From an uncultured Collinsella sp. (GTDB taxonomy: Bacteria > Actinomycetota > Coriobacteriia > Coriobacteriales > Coriobacteriaceae), in contig CABUVH010000001.1 in NCBI GenBank assembly GCA_902494935.1, forward strand, positions 1 through 54,612: a DNA stretch of 54,612 bases, read 5' to 3'. Both the position numbers and the translations under genes were made by a program. The notes under the pieces were generated by a model. That model saw only the letters and a program-made list of their open reading frames with translations. It had not been told where the DNA came from and made no database searches. Positions 15,521-23,746 of this stretch are shown here, piece after piece (positions within the stretch are counted from its first letter, which is position 1; the number at the start of each line of letters is the position of its first letter).

Positions 15521-17545
15521 CTACATCAAGTTGCAGACAGCCGCCGCGAAGGCCACGGGGTCCTCGGGTAGAATGCCCTCGACCAGCAGGGCCTGGTCAT
15601 AGAGCAGGCCGGAGTACTGCTTGATCTTGTCGGTGTCGCCCGCCTTCTGGGCAGCGACGAGCTTGGCAAAGACCGGGTGCTTGGCGTTGAGCTCGAGCAC
15701 GCGCTGGCTCTTGGGCATACCGTCGGGCGCGCCCTCGGGACCCTTCTGGAGCACCTTCTCCATCTCGAGCGAAAGCGGGCCCTCGGTGGTGATGCACGCG
15801 GGAGCATCGGTCAGGCGCGCAGAGACGGCGACCTTCTCGACCTTGTCGTCGAGCGCCTCCTTCATGGCGCTAAAGAGGTCCTCGTTCTCCTTGGTGGCGT
15901 CCTCGGCCTCCTTCTTCTCGTCCTCGGTCGCCAGGTCAAGATCACCGGTCGCGACGTTCTTGAGCTCCAAGTGACGATCCTCGACCTCGGGCTCAGCACC
16001 GTCGGCAACGGCCTTCTCGGCAGCCTCGCGGGCAGCATCGTCCTCGTAGATCTTGGGCATATCGGCGGCAACGTACTCACGCATGGCCTGGAACGTGAAC
16101 TCATCCACATCCTGCGTCAGCAGCAGCACGTCATAGCCGCGGTCGAGCACGCCCTTTACCACGGGCATCTTGGCCAAGCGCTCACGCGAGTCGCCGGCGG
16201 CGTAGTAAATGGCCTTCTGATCCTCGGGCATGCCCTTGGCATACTCGGCCAGGGTAATCATCTTCTGCTCCTTGGCAGACCAGAACAGCAGCAGGTCGGC
16301 GAGCTCATCGGCCTTCATGCCATAGCTCGAGTAGATGCCGTACTTAAGACCGCGGCCAAAGTTCTCAAAGAACTTCTCGTAGGCCTCGCGGTCGTTGTCA
16401 CGCATATCCTCAAGGTCAGCGGTGATCTTCTTTTCCACACGCTTGGCGATGGCCTTGAGCTGACGGTTCTGCTGCAGCGTCTCACGCGAAATATTGAGCG
16501 TCACGTCGGCGGAATCCACGACGCCGCGCACAAAGTTGTAGTAGTCGGGCAGCAGGTCGTCGCACTTCTCCATGATCAGCACGTTGGAGCTGTAGAGCGC
16601 CAGGCCCTTCTCGTAGTCCTTACTGTACAGATCGAACGGCGCGCGGCCCGGCACAAACAGCAGGGCGTCATACTCGAGCGTGCCCTCAGCATGGAAGCTG
16701 ATGGTGCGCGCCGGATCGTCAAAGTCGTGGAACGTGGACTTGTAGAACTCGTTGTAATCCTTCTGTTCAACGTCGGAGCTGCGCTTCTTCCAGATTGGCG
16801 TCATGGAGTTGATGGTCTCGAGCTCCTGGTAGTCCTCGTACTCGGGCTTGTAATCATCCGGCGCGTCCTCGGGCTTGGGTTTCTGGCGGCTCTTGCTCAC
16901 CATCATCTGAATCGGGTAGCGCACATAGTTGCTGTACTGCTGAATCAGGCTCTTGAGGCCCCACTCGGTCAGGAAGCGATCGTAGGTCTCGGCCTCGCCG
17001 TCGGCGTCGAGCTTCTCGTTCTCACGCAGCGTCAGAATGACATCGGTACCGTGCTCGGCGCGCTCGCCATCCTCGATGGTGTAACCCTCAAGACCGTCGG
17101 ACTCCCAAACGTGGGCGGTATCCTCGCCATAGGCGCGGCTCACGACCTTCACATGGCTGGCGACCATAAAGGCCGAGTAGAAGCCCACGCCAAACTGACC
17201 GATAATGTCCACATCGGAGCCCTGCTGCTCGGCGTTCTCGGTCTTAAACTCCTCGGAGCCGGAATGGGCGATGGTGCCCAGGTTGCGCTCGAGCTCCTCG
17301 GCGGTCATGCCAATGCCGTTATCCGAGATGGTAATGGTGCGGGCGTCTTTATCAAAGGAGACGCGAATAGCCAGGTCGCCCTGATCGAGCTTGACACTCG
17401 GGTCCTGCAGGCTCTTAAAGTTGAGCTTGTCGACGGCGTCGCTCGCGTTAGAGATAAGCTCGCGCAGGAAGATTTCCTTATTGGTGTAGATGGAGTTGAT
17501 CATAAGGTCGAGCAGTTTTTTGCTCTCGGTCTTAAATTGACGCAT
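15521..17545 (-). CDS. htpG: Molecular chaperone HtpG (Hsp90 family)
   Basis: HtpG is an ATP-dependent dimeric chaperone of the cytosol. The 674-residue protein shows the GHKL ATPase motifs: ELISNASDAVDKL (about 28-40), DNGIGM (about 77-82), the lid IGQFGVGFYSAFMVA and a middle-domain NISRETLQQNR with the catalytic Arg region. It is about 45 residues longer than enterobacterial HtpG. The surplus is an acidic stretch between the middle and C-terminal domains (around 500-560, rich in Glu/Asp/Lys). It ends ...CNLM. The ATG is preceded by GAAAGGACTGCAC. It is transcribed alone. A terminator-like hairpin lies inside its leader. Confidence 0.96.
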   Translation of the reverse strand: MRQFKTESKKLLDLMINSIYTNKEIFLRELISNASDAVDKLNFKSLQDPSVKLDQGDLAIRVSFDKDARTITISDNGIGMTAEELERNLGTIAHSGSEEFKTENAEQQGSDVDIIGQFGVGFYSAFMVASHVKVVSRAYGEDTAHVWESDGLEGYTIEDGERAEHGTDVILTLRENEKLDADGEAETYDRFLTEWGLKSLIQQYSNYVRYPIQMMVSKSRQKPKPEDAPDDYKPEYEDYQELETINSMTPIWKKRSSDVEQKDYNEFYKSTFHDFDDPARTISFHAEGTLEYDALLFVPGRAPFDLYSKDYEKGLALYSSNVLIMEKCDDLLPDYYNFVRGVVDSADVTLNISRETLQQNRQLKAIAKRVEKKITADLEDMRDNDREAYEKFFENFGRGLKYGIYSSYGMKADELADLLLFWSAKEQKMITLAEYAKGMPEDQKAIYYAAGDSRERLAKMPVVKGVLDRGYDVLLLTQDVDEFTFQAMREYVAADMPKIYEDDAAREAAEKAVADGAEPEVEDRHLELKNVATGDLDLATEDEKKEAEDATKENEDLFSAMKEALDDKVEKVAVSARLTDAPACITTEGPLSLEMEKVLQKGPEGAPDGMPKSQRVLELNAKHPVFAKLVAAQKAGDTDKIKQYSGLLYDQALLVEGILPEDPVAFAAAVCNLM

Positions 17546-17575
17546 GTGCAGTCCTTTCGCGCTACCCCCGTCCGC

Positions 17576-17599
17576 AAAAACGGCCCGGTTGCCCGAGCC
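17576..17599 (-). terminator. Terminator-like hairpin 31 bp upstream of htpG
   Basis: On the minus strand, GGCTCGG-GCAA-CCGGGCC is followed by GTTTTTG. It could end the upstream acetyltransferase transcript, whose stop is about 148 bp away. It is so close to the htpG start that a separate htpG promoter hardly fits between, so it may instead be an attenuator in the htpG leader. Confidence 0.6.
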
Positions 17600-17746
17600 G
17601 CATCGCAGACCTGCTATGTTCAGACTTAGATTTTATAACCCATTAGCGCGCATATATACATACGGAATCGAAAAACTGTATGTCAGAGCGCTCTGAAGCG
17701 CCAATTGCCAAGGAGTGCCCCAACTGCCGGCAGAAAAGGAACGTCC

Positions 17747-18247
17747 CTATCTGCCATCAACGCGCTTGGCCATCCAGACATGGGGCTGTCCCTCGTCTTC
17801 GTAGTCTACCGGGGCAATTTGCGTGTAGCCCGCCTTTACATAGAGCGGCAGCACGTATTCCTGCGCATGCAGCTTAATAAGTTTAGCGCCGGCATCGCGT
17901 GCACACGCAGCGCTGGCCTCGACGATCACACTCGCCAGTCCGCGACGACGCATAGCCGGCAGCACGGCGACGCGCCCCATAATGTAGGTCTCCCCCGCCG
18001 CAACGTCTTCGTCCATGTCACATGCCGGCGACACCGGGGCTTCCGCATCTGCCGCGCGCTCCAGCTCCTCGGGAAACACGCGCGAGCAGCCGGCGAGTTG
18101 ACCATCCACATACAGCGTCACATGAATGCAGCTCGAGGCCTCATCGATCTGGTCGAACTCGATTTCATAACCCTGTTCGTCCACAAAGACGGCGCGGCGC
18201 ACCAGCGCCGCGTCATCAAAGCATCCCGTCTTAAGTTGGATATCCAT
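17747..18247 (-). CDS. GNAT-family N-acetyltransferase
   Basis: The 166-residue protein has the GNAT fold: a central strand YIMGRVAVLPAMRRRGLASVIVEAS (acetyl-CoA-binding R/Q-x-x-G-x-G/A) and a late LYVKAGYTQI segment. The substrate is unknown. The ATG at 18247 has AAGGGG five bases upstream and is preferred to one six codons earlier. It begins about 40 bp after the CpsB-like phosphatase gene with no terminator between, so it may be the last gene of that operon. Confidence 0.85.
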   Translation of the reverse strand: MDIQLKTGCFDDAALVRRAVFVDEQGYEIEFDQIDEASSCIHVTLYVDGQLAGCSRVFPEELERAADAEAPVSPACDMDEDVAAGETYIMGRVAVLPAMRRRGLASVIVEASAACARDAGAKLIKLHAQEYVLPLYVKAGYTQIAPVDYEDEGQPHVWMAKRVDGR

Positions 18248-18286
18248 GGCTGCCCCTTCATTCAATGCGAACGTTAGGGACAGATT

Positions 18287-18937
18287 TTAGCGAAAATGGG
18301 CTCCGCGCACGCTAAACTTCGCGCGAGCCTTCGCCAGGCAGTCGTAATGACCCACGTTATGGGCATCGCTCGCGATGAAGCTGTACAGGTTCTGATCGAA
18401 CAGGCGCTGTGCCGGCTTTTTCTCGCGACCAAAGCGACCGCCGGCAATAAAGTCCGCCGAAGCCTGCAGCTTGCAGCCCATATCGACCAGGCGCTCCGCC
18501 ACGCTTACATCCTTTTGAACCGCACGATAGCGCTCAGGATGAGCGATGATCACCTGGTAGCCACGGCACTGCAAATCGTAAATCGTGTTCTCGTACTCTC
18601 TAAACGCATACGCATCGGCATGCGTCGAAAGCTCGAGCAGAAACTCGTTGGTCCCATCGAAATGCAAGTGCTCCGCGGCATCGATACCAAGCTCAACGAG
18701 CTTTCGATGGTTGACCTCGAAGCCCATCTGGAGCGGAAAACCGTCAGCGTTATCGCGCAGCAGCTCAAAGGCATCCCACATCTTGTCGTAATCAAAATAG
18801 GGATCACGGCAGTGAGGAGTGCAAACGATTCTGGTTACACCGGCCCGCTTGGCAGCCTCGAGCATCGCCAAGCTCTCATCGAGATCGGCGGCGCCGTCGT
18901 CTACACCCGGCAAGATATGGCAATGAATGTCACGCAT
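18287..18937 (-). CDS. CpsB/YwqE-type PHP-domain protein-tyrosine phosphatase
   Basis: This manganese-dependent PHP phosphatase dephosphorylates the partner bacterial tyrosine kinase in capsule systems. The 216-residue protein shows all PHP metal motifs: DIHCHILPGVDDGA at the N-terminus, CTPHCRDPYF, GFEVN, IIAHPERY and ASDAHN. It starts 17 bp after the kinase gene, completing the adaptor-kinase-phosphatase trio. No glycosyltransferases or polymerase lie beside it, so the regulated polysaccharide locus must be elsewhere. Confidence 0.92.
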   Translation of the reverse strand: MRDIHCHILPGVDDGAADLDESLAMLEAAKRAGVTRIVCTPHCRDPYFDYDKMWDAFELLRDNADGFPLQMGFEVNHRKLVELGIDAAEHLHFDGTNEFLLELSTHADAYAFREYENTIYDLQCRGYQVIIAHPERYRAVQKDVSVAERLVDMGCKLQASADFIAGGRFGREKKPAQRLFDQNLYSFIASDAHNVGHYDCLAKARAKFSVRGAHFR

Positions 18938-18954
18938 AGGTCAGCCTTAATCAA

Positions 18955-19692
18955 CTAAACGTTTGCTCGGTTGGTGAAGATGCCCTTTTTGGAAGTCCCC
19001 TGATCGTCGGAGCCCTTCTTCACCTTCTTACCGTCCTTGGTGTAGTAGGAGTAGTAGTACTCGCTGGTCTCGGTCTCGCAGTAGTTCATAACGGTACCGA
19101 TGAGCTTGACCTTCTCGGACTTTTTAAGCTGACCGATGGCGTTGAGCGCCTCCTCGCGCTTGGTGAAATCCTCACGCACGACAAAAAGCGCGCCGTCGGT
19201 CAGACTTGCGATCTCGGCAGCATCGATGAAGGTGCCGACCGGGGGAGCATCAAAGATGACGTACTGGAACTTGGCGGACAGTGCCTTTACCAGCTTGGCA
19301 AAGCGGTGAGAGACGATGATGTCGGCAGGATTGGGAATGTGCGGCTCGGCATCGAGGAAGTAGAAATTCTTCTGACCTGTCTCGACAATCGCCTGGTCGA
19401 TAGAAACCTGCTCGGACAGGACTGCATAGAGTCCGCCGCGGGAGCGAACGCCGAGCATATCGGCAAGGGACCTGCGACGCATATCGGCCTCGACCAGGAG
19501 CACGGACTTGCCGCTGGTGGCGATAGCTTGGGCAAGGTTAATGGAAACCGTAGACTTGCCCTCGTTGGGAATCGAGGAGGTAACGGTGATGGTGCGAATG
19601 GGGTCGTCCACGCTCGCAAAGCGGATGTTGGCCAGAAGGGTCTTGGCGGCATTCTGCACAACGAGCTTGTCAGTGTTCTTTGCCTTAGCCAT
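18955..19692 (-). CDS. CapB/CpsD-family tyrosine-protein kinase
   Basis: This BY-kinase autophosphorylates a C-terminal tyrosine cluster and controls polysaccharide chain synthesis. The 245-residue product contains Walker A (SSIPNEGKST, about 39-48), Walker A' (LLVEADMRR), Walker B (YVIFDAPPVG) and, near the C-terminus, the tyrosine cluster SEYYYSYYTKDGK. It lacks membrane helices, as in the split Gram-positive type, and depends on the membrane adaptor encoded just upstream (two bases between stop and start). Confidence 0.93.
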   Translation of the reverse strand: MAKAKNTDKLVVQNAAKTLLANIRFASVDDPIRTITVTSSIPNEGKSTVSINLAQAIATSGKSVLLVEADMRRRSLADMLGVRSRGGLYAVLSEQVSIDQAIVETGQKNFYFLDAEPHIPNPADIIVSHRFAKLVKALSAKFQYVIFDAPPVGTFIDAAEIASLTDGALFVVREDFTKREEALNAIGQLKKSEKVKLIGTVMNYCETETSEYYYSYYTKDGKKVKKGSDDQGTSKKGIFTNRANV

Positions 19693-19694
19693 GC

Positions 19695-20351
19695 CTATTT
19701 ACCACCTTTCATAGCCGGAATTCGGCCAACAACGGGAATGCCCAGGAGCTCTTCTGCCTCTTCTGCACCGCGGATGCGGGTATTGAGCATGTCTGCCAAA
19801 ACGACATAGGCAACTGCGATAAAGATGCCCGCGAGGAACGCGACAGCAACGTACAGCATACGCTTGGGACCGCTGGGGGCTTCGGGGGTCTTAGCCTCGT
19901 CGATAACGTTGATGCTCTGGGCAGCGCCGACGTTCTGAGCGACCGTACTCACCGAGCTGGCTATGGCCTTTGCGACCTTAGCCGTCTCCTTGGCGTCGGT
20001 GCCGGTAACCGAAAGCGTAATGACACGCGTGGTGGTCTCGGAGGAAACAGACACCTTGTAGTCATCCAGATCGGTGAGGCCCAGTTCATTGGCTGCGCCG
20101 CTCTTAACGCTATCGCTATCCAGCAGCGTGGCGATATCGTTGGAAAGCATCTGGCTCGCCGAGAGATCGTTGTAGCTCATCTGACCGCTATCGTCGGTCT
20201 TGGCGAGAATGTACATGCTCGTCGTCGCGGTGTAGGTGTTGTCCATCGCAACGAAGGACACGATGCCCATGGCGATCGCGCAGACCACCGGAAGGGTGAT
20301 GACCAGCTTAAGGTGCTTTTTGAGCAGCTGGAACAGTTCGAGAAGGGTCAT
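19695..20351 (-). CDS. CapA/Wzz-type chain-length determinant and kinase activator
   Basis: The 218-residue protein has two membrane helices (about 17-36 and 167-188) flanking an extracellular Ser/Thr/Asp-rich domain. That is the Wzz topology of Gram-positive CapA/CpsC adaptors. The short cytoplasmic tail after helix 2 (MLNTRIRGAEEAEELLGIPVVGRIP) is the conserved segment that activates the kinase. It is the first gene of the capA-capB-cpsB order. Confidence 0.9.
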   Translation of the reverse strand: MTLLELFQLLKKHLKLVITLPVVCAIAMGIVSFVAMDNTYTATTSMYILAKTDDSGQMSYNDLSASQMLSNDIATLLDSDSVKSGAANELGLTDLDDYKVSVSSETTTRVITLSVTGTDAKETAKVAKAIASSVSTVAQNVGAAQSINVIDEAKTPEAPSGPKRMLYVAVAFLAGIFIAVAYVVLADMLNTRIRGAEEAEELLGIPVVGRIPAMKGGK

Positions 20352-20492
20352 GCAGCTTGCCTTTCATTTCCCCAGTTCGGATTGACAAAACTGTCCGTAT
20401 GTTATCGCATCTTTTTACCGAGACCAAACTCTATACATAAGAAACAGGCTCTCCTGTAAAAATGTCGGAAGCAATCGTAAAATTGCACAACA

Positions 20493-20521
20493 ACGCCGCA
20501 CCCGAAAGTCAAATGCGGCGT
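20493..20521 (-). terminator. Terminator of the PhoBR-type pair
   Basis: An 8-bp stem ACGCCGCA (20493-20500)/TGCGGCGT (20514-20521) is followed by TGTTGTG and an AATTTT tract on the minus strand. It lies 26 bp after the sensor kinase stop and separates it from the capA operon. Confidence 0.65.
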
Positions 20522-20546
20522 CTGCATCAATATCTATGTTGTATCG

Positions 20547-21971
20547 CTATGCGAATGGCTCGTCCTGCTGTATGGGAAACGTCACCGTAATGGTGGTTCC
20601 CACGCCCAACTCGCTCGACAGATCGAGCGTGGCGTGATGATACAGGGCCGCATGCTTGACAATGGCAAGCCCCAGACCGGTTCCGCCGCGTGCCTTGGAC
20701 CTACTCTTGTCCACGCGATAGAACCGCTCAAATACCTTGCCCTGTTCTTCGGGCGCGATACCGATTCCCGTGTCGGCGACCGCGAGGAACGGATGGCCTT
20801 CGTCGTTGGTGCCGCACTGCAGCGTAACCGTACCGCCGGGTCTATTGTAGCGGATGGCGTTGCTTGCCAGATTATAGATGAGCTCGTCAATCAAGCGCGA
20901 CACGCCTTCGATGACCACAGGCTTGGTCTCATGACTTATCGTCACATTCGCCTGACGGGCGACCTGTTCAAGACGCTGCTCAACCGCGTAAATGGCACGC
21001 GAAAGCTCAATAGGCTCCGTGGACCCAATGGGCACCGCCTCGCCCTCAGTTGCACGCTCGGCCTCGTCCAAGTTTGACAGCGTAAGGATGTCGTTGACAA
21101 GTGCTGCCAAGCGGCCCGCCTCACGATAGATACGACCGCCAAAGTTGCGCAGGTCGTCCTCGCCCTCGACCATGCCGTTTGCGATGAGCTCGGCATAGCC
21201 CGAAATCGCCGTAAGCGGCGTCTTGAGCTCATGGGTGATATTCGCCGTGAACTCGCGGCGCATACGGTCGTTGTCCGCCAGCACCGCCATTTGGCGCTTG
21301 AGTTCCTGGCGCTGCGACTCGATACGCTCAAGCATGGGGACCATCTCGGCATAGGCGTGCTCATAGCTACGGCGTGGGTGGTCCAAATCCACCTCTTGCA
21401 ACGGCGCGATGATGGCACGGGACTCGCGGCGCGCCATAAAAAACGAGAGTACCGCACCCGCTGCTGCGATAAGCAGCATCGGCGCCACCATCGACAGCAA
21501 AATCGCCGCAACGCCAGGCTGGGCCTGCGCCAAGCGGACAACCTGGCCGTTATCAAGGGCGACGGCGCGATACAGCATAATCTCGTCGAGCGTAGAGCTT
21601 GCGCGCTCCGCGGAACCCGAACCACTCTCAAAGGCCTCGATGACCTCGGGGCGATCGCCATGGTTGGGCAGTGTAGAAGGCGACGCCTCGTTGTCGTAGG
21701 CAACCGATCCATCCTTGTTAATCAGCGTGATGCGCAAGTCCTCGCGATCGAGGCTACGCAAGAACGGAATGGGCTCCTGCTGCTCGTCGAGGGCAGCAGC
21801 AATGAGCTCGGTTTCCTGCGCCAGATTGGCACTCGTGGCATCCGCCAAAGTGTTTTGCACAAAGAACGCACCCAGCACCGTAAACGCCACGATAACCGCC
21901 ATGGCGCAGACAAAGATCGTCACAAAAACGCGGTGCGACAGCGTATATTTTCCCTGGGGGGCGAAGACCAC
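20547..21971 (-). CDS. PhoR-type sensor histidine kinase
   Basis: The 474-residue membrane kinase has helix 1 (about 15-38), an extracellular sensor region, helix 2 (about 155-178, IAAAGAVLSFFMARRESR), a HAMP-like linker and a HisKA box FTANITHELKTPLTAISGYAEL with the phospho-His. The ATPase motifs are the N box LIYNLASNAIRYNR, DTGIGIAPEEQGKVFERFYRVD and GGTGLGLAIVKH. A GTG start three bases after the response-regulator stop (TAA CCC GTG) indicates coupled translation. The context of pstB plus an OmpR-type regulator suggests phosphate sensing. Confidence 0.9.
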   Translation of the reverse strand: MVFAPQGKYTLSHRVFVTIFVCAMAVIVAFTVLGAFFVQNTLADATSANLAQETELIAAALDEQQEPIPFLRSLDREDLRITLINKDGSVAYDNEASPSTLPNHGDRPEVIEAFESGSGSAERASSTLDEIMLYRAVALDNGQVVRLAQAQPGVAAILLSMVAPMLLIAAAGAVLSFFMARRESRAIIAPLQEVDLDHPRRSYEHAYAEMVPMLERIESQRQELKRQMAVLADNDRMRREFTANITHELKTPLTAISGYAELIANGMVEGEDDLRNFGGRIYREAGRLAALVNDILTLSNLDEAERATEGEAVPIGSTEPIELSRAIYAVEQRLEQVARQANVTISHETKPVVIEGVSRLIDELIYNLASNAIRYNRPGGTVTLQCGTNDEGHPFLAVADTGIGIAPEEQGKVFERFYRVDKSRSKARGGTGLGLAIVKHAALYHHATLDLSSELGVGTTITVTFPIQQDEPFA

Positions 21972-21974
21972 GGG

Positions 21975-22703
21975 TTACTCCTCCGATGCGGTGGCCACAG
22001 TGTCGTCGCCTTCGGCACCATCACCGGCAGAAGGCTCGGCCAAGCGGTAGCCCACGCCGCGCACGGTCTCGATGGCGCCGGCATGCTCGCCCAGTTTTTG
22101 GCGAAGCGTCTGCACGTGCACGTCAACGGTGCGCGAACCGCCGTCGAAGTCCCAACCCCACACGCTCTGCAGCAACGACTCGCGGGTAAAGACCACGCCG
22201 GGCTTGCGCATGAGATACTCGAGTAGGTCGAACTCGCGCAGGGTGAGCTTAAGCGGCTCGCCGGCAACGGTCACCTCGCGATGACTGGGCGAAAGCACGA
22301 TGTCGCCCACGCTGAGCACATCGCTCGCCTGCTTGACCATGCCGCCGCGACGCAGCAGTGCGCGGCAGCGGCTGGCGAGCTCCATGAGCGAGAAGGGTTT
22401 AGTCAGGTAATCGTCGGCACCGCCATCGAGCGCCATCACCTTGTCGAGCTCGGTGTCCTTGGCAGTAAGCATCATGATGGGCACCGTCGCCGTCAGGCGG
22501 TCGGCGCGCAGGCGACGCATAATCGCCAAACCATCGGTATCGGGCAGCATGATGTCGAGCAGGACAGCATCGGGTACCCGTCGCGCCACGGCGGCCTTAA
22601 ACTCGCCGTCGCACGAAAAGCCCTCGGCCTCGATTCCCTGCTTGCGCAGCGCATAGACCGTCAAATCCCTGATGTTGTCATCGTCCTCGACGTAATAGAT
22701 CAT
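21975..22703 (-). CDS. PhoB-type OmpR-family response regulator
   Basis: Start ATG at 22703 (MIYYVEDDDN), with AAGGGG six bases upstream. The receiver domain has the acidic pocket EDDD, the phospho-acceptor Asp in LLDIMLPDTDG, MLTAK and the YLTKPF lysine. The C-terminal winged helix carries LTLREFDLLEYLM and RTVDVHVQTLRQKL. About 20 acidic residues follow the DNA-binding domain. It starts 64 bp after pstB and is translationally coupled to the sensor kinase. It probably controls phosphate-starvation genes, though the regulon cannot be read here. Confidence 0.9.
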   Translation of the reverse strand: MIYYVEDDDNIRDLTVYALRKQGIEAEGFSCDGEFKAAVARRVPDAVLLDIMLPDTDGLAIMRRLRADRLTATVPIMMLTAKDTELDKVMALDGGADDYLTKPFSLMELASRCRALLRRGGMVKQASDVLSVGDIVLSPSHREVTVAGEPLKLTLREFDLLEYLMRKPGVVFTRESLLQSVWGWDFDGGSRTVDVHVQTLRQKLGEHAGAIETVRGVGYRLAEPSAGDGAEGDDTVATASEE

Positions 22704-22767
22704 GTTGAACCCCTTTGCGGCCGGCATGACCGCATCTTAACCCTAAAGGTACCTTTACTAGATGGTA

Positions 22768-23643
22768 TCAGCCAAAACGTCCCGTCAAATAATCCGCCGT
22801 GCGCGGATCGGTCGGATTTTTAAAGAGCTGCGCGGTGGGCGCGTGCTCCACCAACTCACCCAGCAAGAAAAACGCGACCGAGTCGGAGATGCGCGCCGCC
22901 TGCTGCATATTGTGCGTAACGACCACGAGCGTACAGGTCTCTTTGAGCTCGCAGGCCAGCTGCTCCACCACGAGCGTCGACACAGGGTCGAGTGCCGAGG
23001 TCGGCTCGTCCATCAGCAGAATGTCGGGCTGCACGGCAAGTGCGCGGGCGATGCACAGGCGCTGCTGCTGTCCACCCGAAAGACCCAGGCCCGACTCTTT
23101 GAGCTTGTCCTTGACCTCGTCCCACAGGGCAGCGCGACGCAGGGAGTCCTCGACCAGCTCATCGAGCACGACGCGGTCGCGCACGCCCATACCGCGCGGC
23201 CCATAGGCGACGTTGTCGTAGATGCTCATGGGAAACGGGTTGGGGCGCTGGAACACCATGCCCACGCGCTGGCGAAGGCGGCAGATGTCGTAGTCGCCCA
23301 GGATATCTTGACCATCGAGCGCAATCTTACCCTCGATGCGGCAATCCTTGATGCCGTCGTTCATGCGGTTAAAGCAGCGCAGCAACGTGGACTTTCCGCA
23401 GCCCGAAGGCCCGATAAACGAGGTGATCTGCTTGTCGCGGATCTTGATATTCACGTCCTTGAGCGCATGATGGTCGCCATAGAACAGGTCGAGGCCCTCG
23501 ACGTCGATACGCGTCGGCGAGGCGGCAAGATCCTCTGCCGTGGGGCGAGTCGCATCCCCAACCTCGCGCTCGCGCGCGGCCTCGGCCTGCGCTTTCATGA
23601 GTTCTTCAAGCTCCGTGGGCTCCACAGCCGCAGCAGCCGTCAT
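22768..23643 (-). CDS. pstB: Phosphate ABC transporter ATP-binding protein PstB
   Basis: The ATPase powers high-affinity phosphate uptake by PstSCAB. The ATG at 23643 has GGAGG eight bases upstream. Walker A GPSGCGKST is at about 78-86, followed by LLRCFNRMND (typical of PstB), the Q-loop VFQRPNPFPMSIYDNV, the signature LSGGQQQR, Walker B LLMDEPTSALD and the H-loop VVTHNM. About 45 extra N-terminal residues precede the ABC domain. No pstS, pstC, pstA or phoU is adjacent, which is unusual. The gene lies between a VanRS-like pair and the PhoBR-type pair. Confidence 0.95.
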   Translation of the reverse strand: MTAAAAVEPTELEELMKAQAEAAREREVGDATRPTAEDLAASPTRIDVEGLDLFYGDHHALKDVNIKIRDKQITSFIGPSGCGKSTLLRCFNRMNDGIKDCRIEGKIALDGQDILGDYDICRLRQRVGMVFQRPNPFPMSIYDNVAYGPRGMGVRDRVVLDELVEDSLRRAALWDEVKDKLKESGLGLSGGQQQRLCIARALAVQPDILLMDEPTSALDPVSTLVVEQLACELKETCTLVVVTHNMQQAARISDSVAFFLLGELVEHAPTAQLFKNPTDPRTADYLTGRFG

Positions 23644-23719
23644 ACCGCATACCTCCACATCGATATCAATTCAGCAGTATCGATAGTAGGAATCGCGGCT
23701 CATATGCACGTGAGCGCAT

Positions 23720-23735
23720 TGTCAAGTGTTTGTAA
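23720..23735 (-). promoter_or_regulatory. Possible Pho box upstream of pstB
   Basis: On the minus strand the sequence reads TTACA-AACAC-TTGACA, two TTNACA-like half sites with a five-base spacer. This resembles the Gram-positive PhoP box (inference). The second half site may also act as the -35. Confidence 0.35.
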
Positions 23736-23746
23736 GGGCACGCTGG

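Noticed and set aside
17600..17746. CIRCE or HAIR heat-shock operator upstream of htpG
   Set aside because: Neither the TTAGCACTC-N9-GAGTGCTAA pattern nor an HspR-type CTTGAGT repeat is visible.
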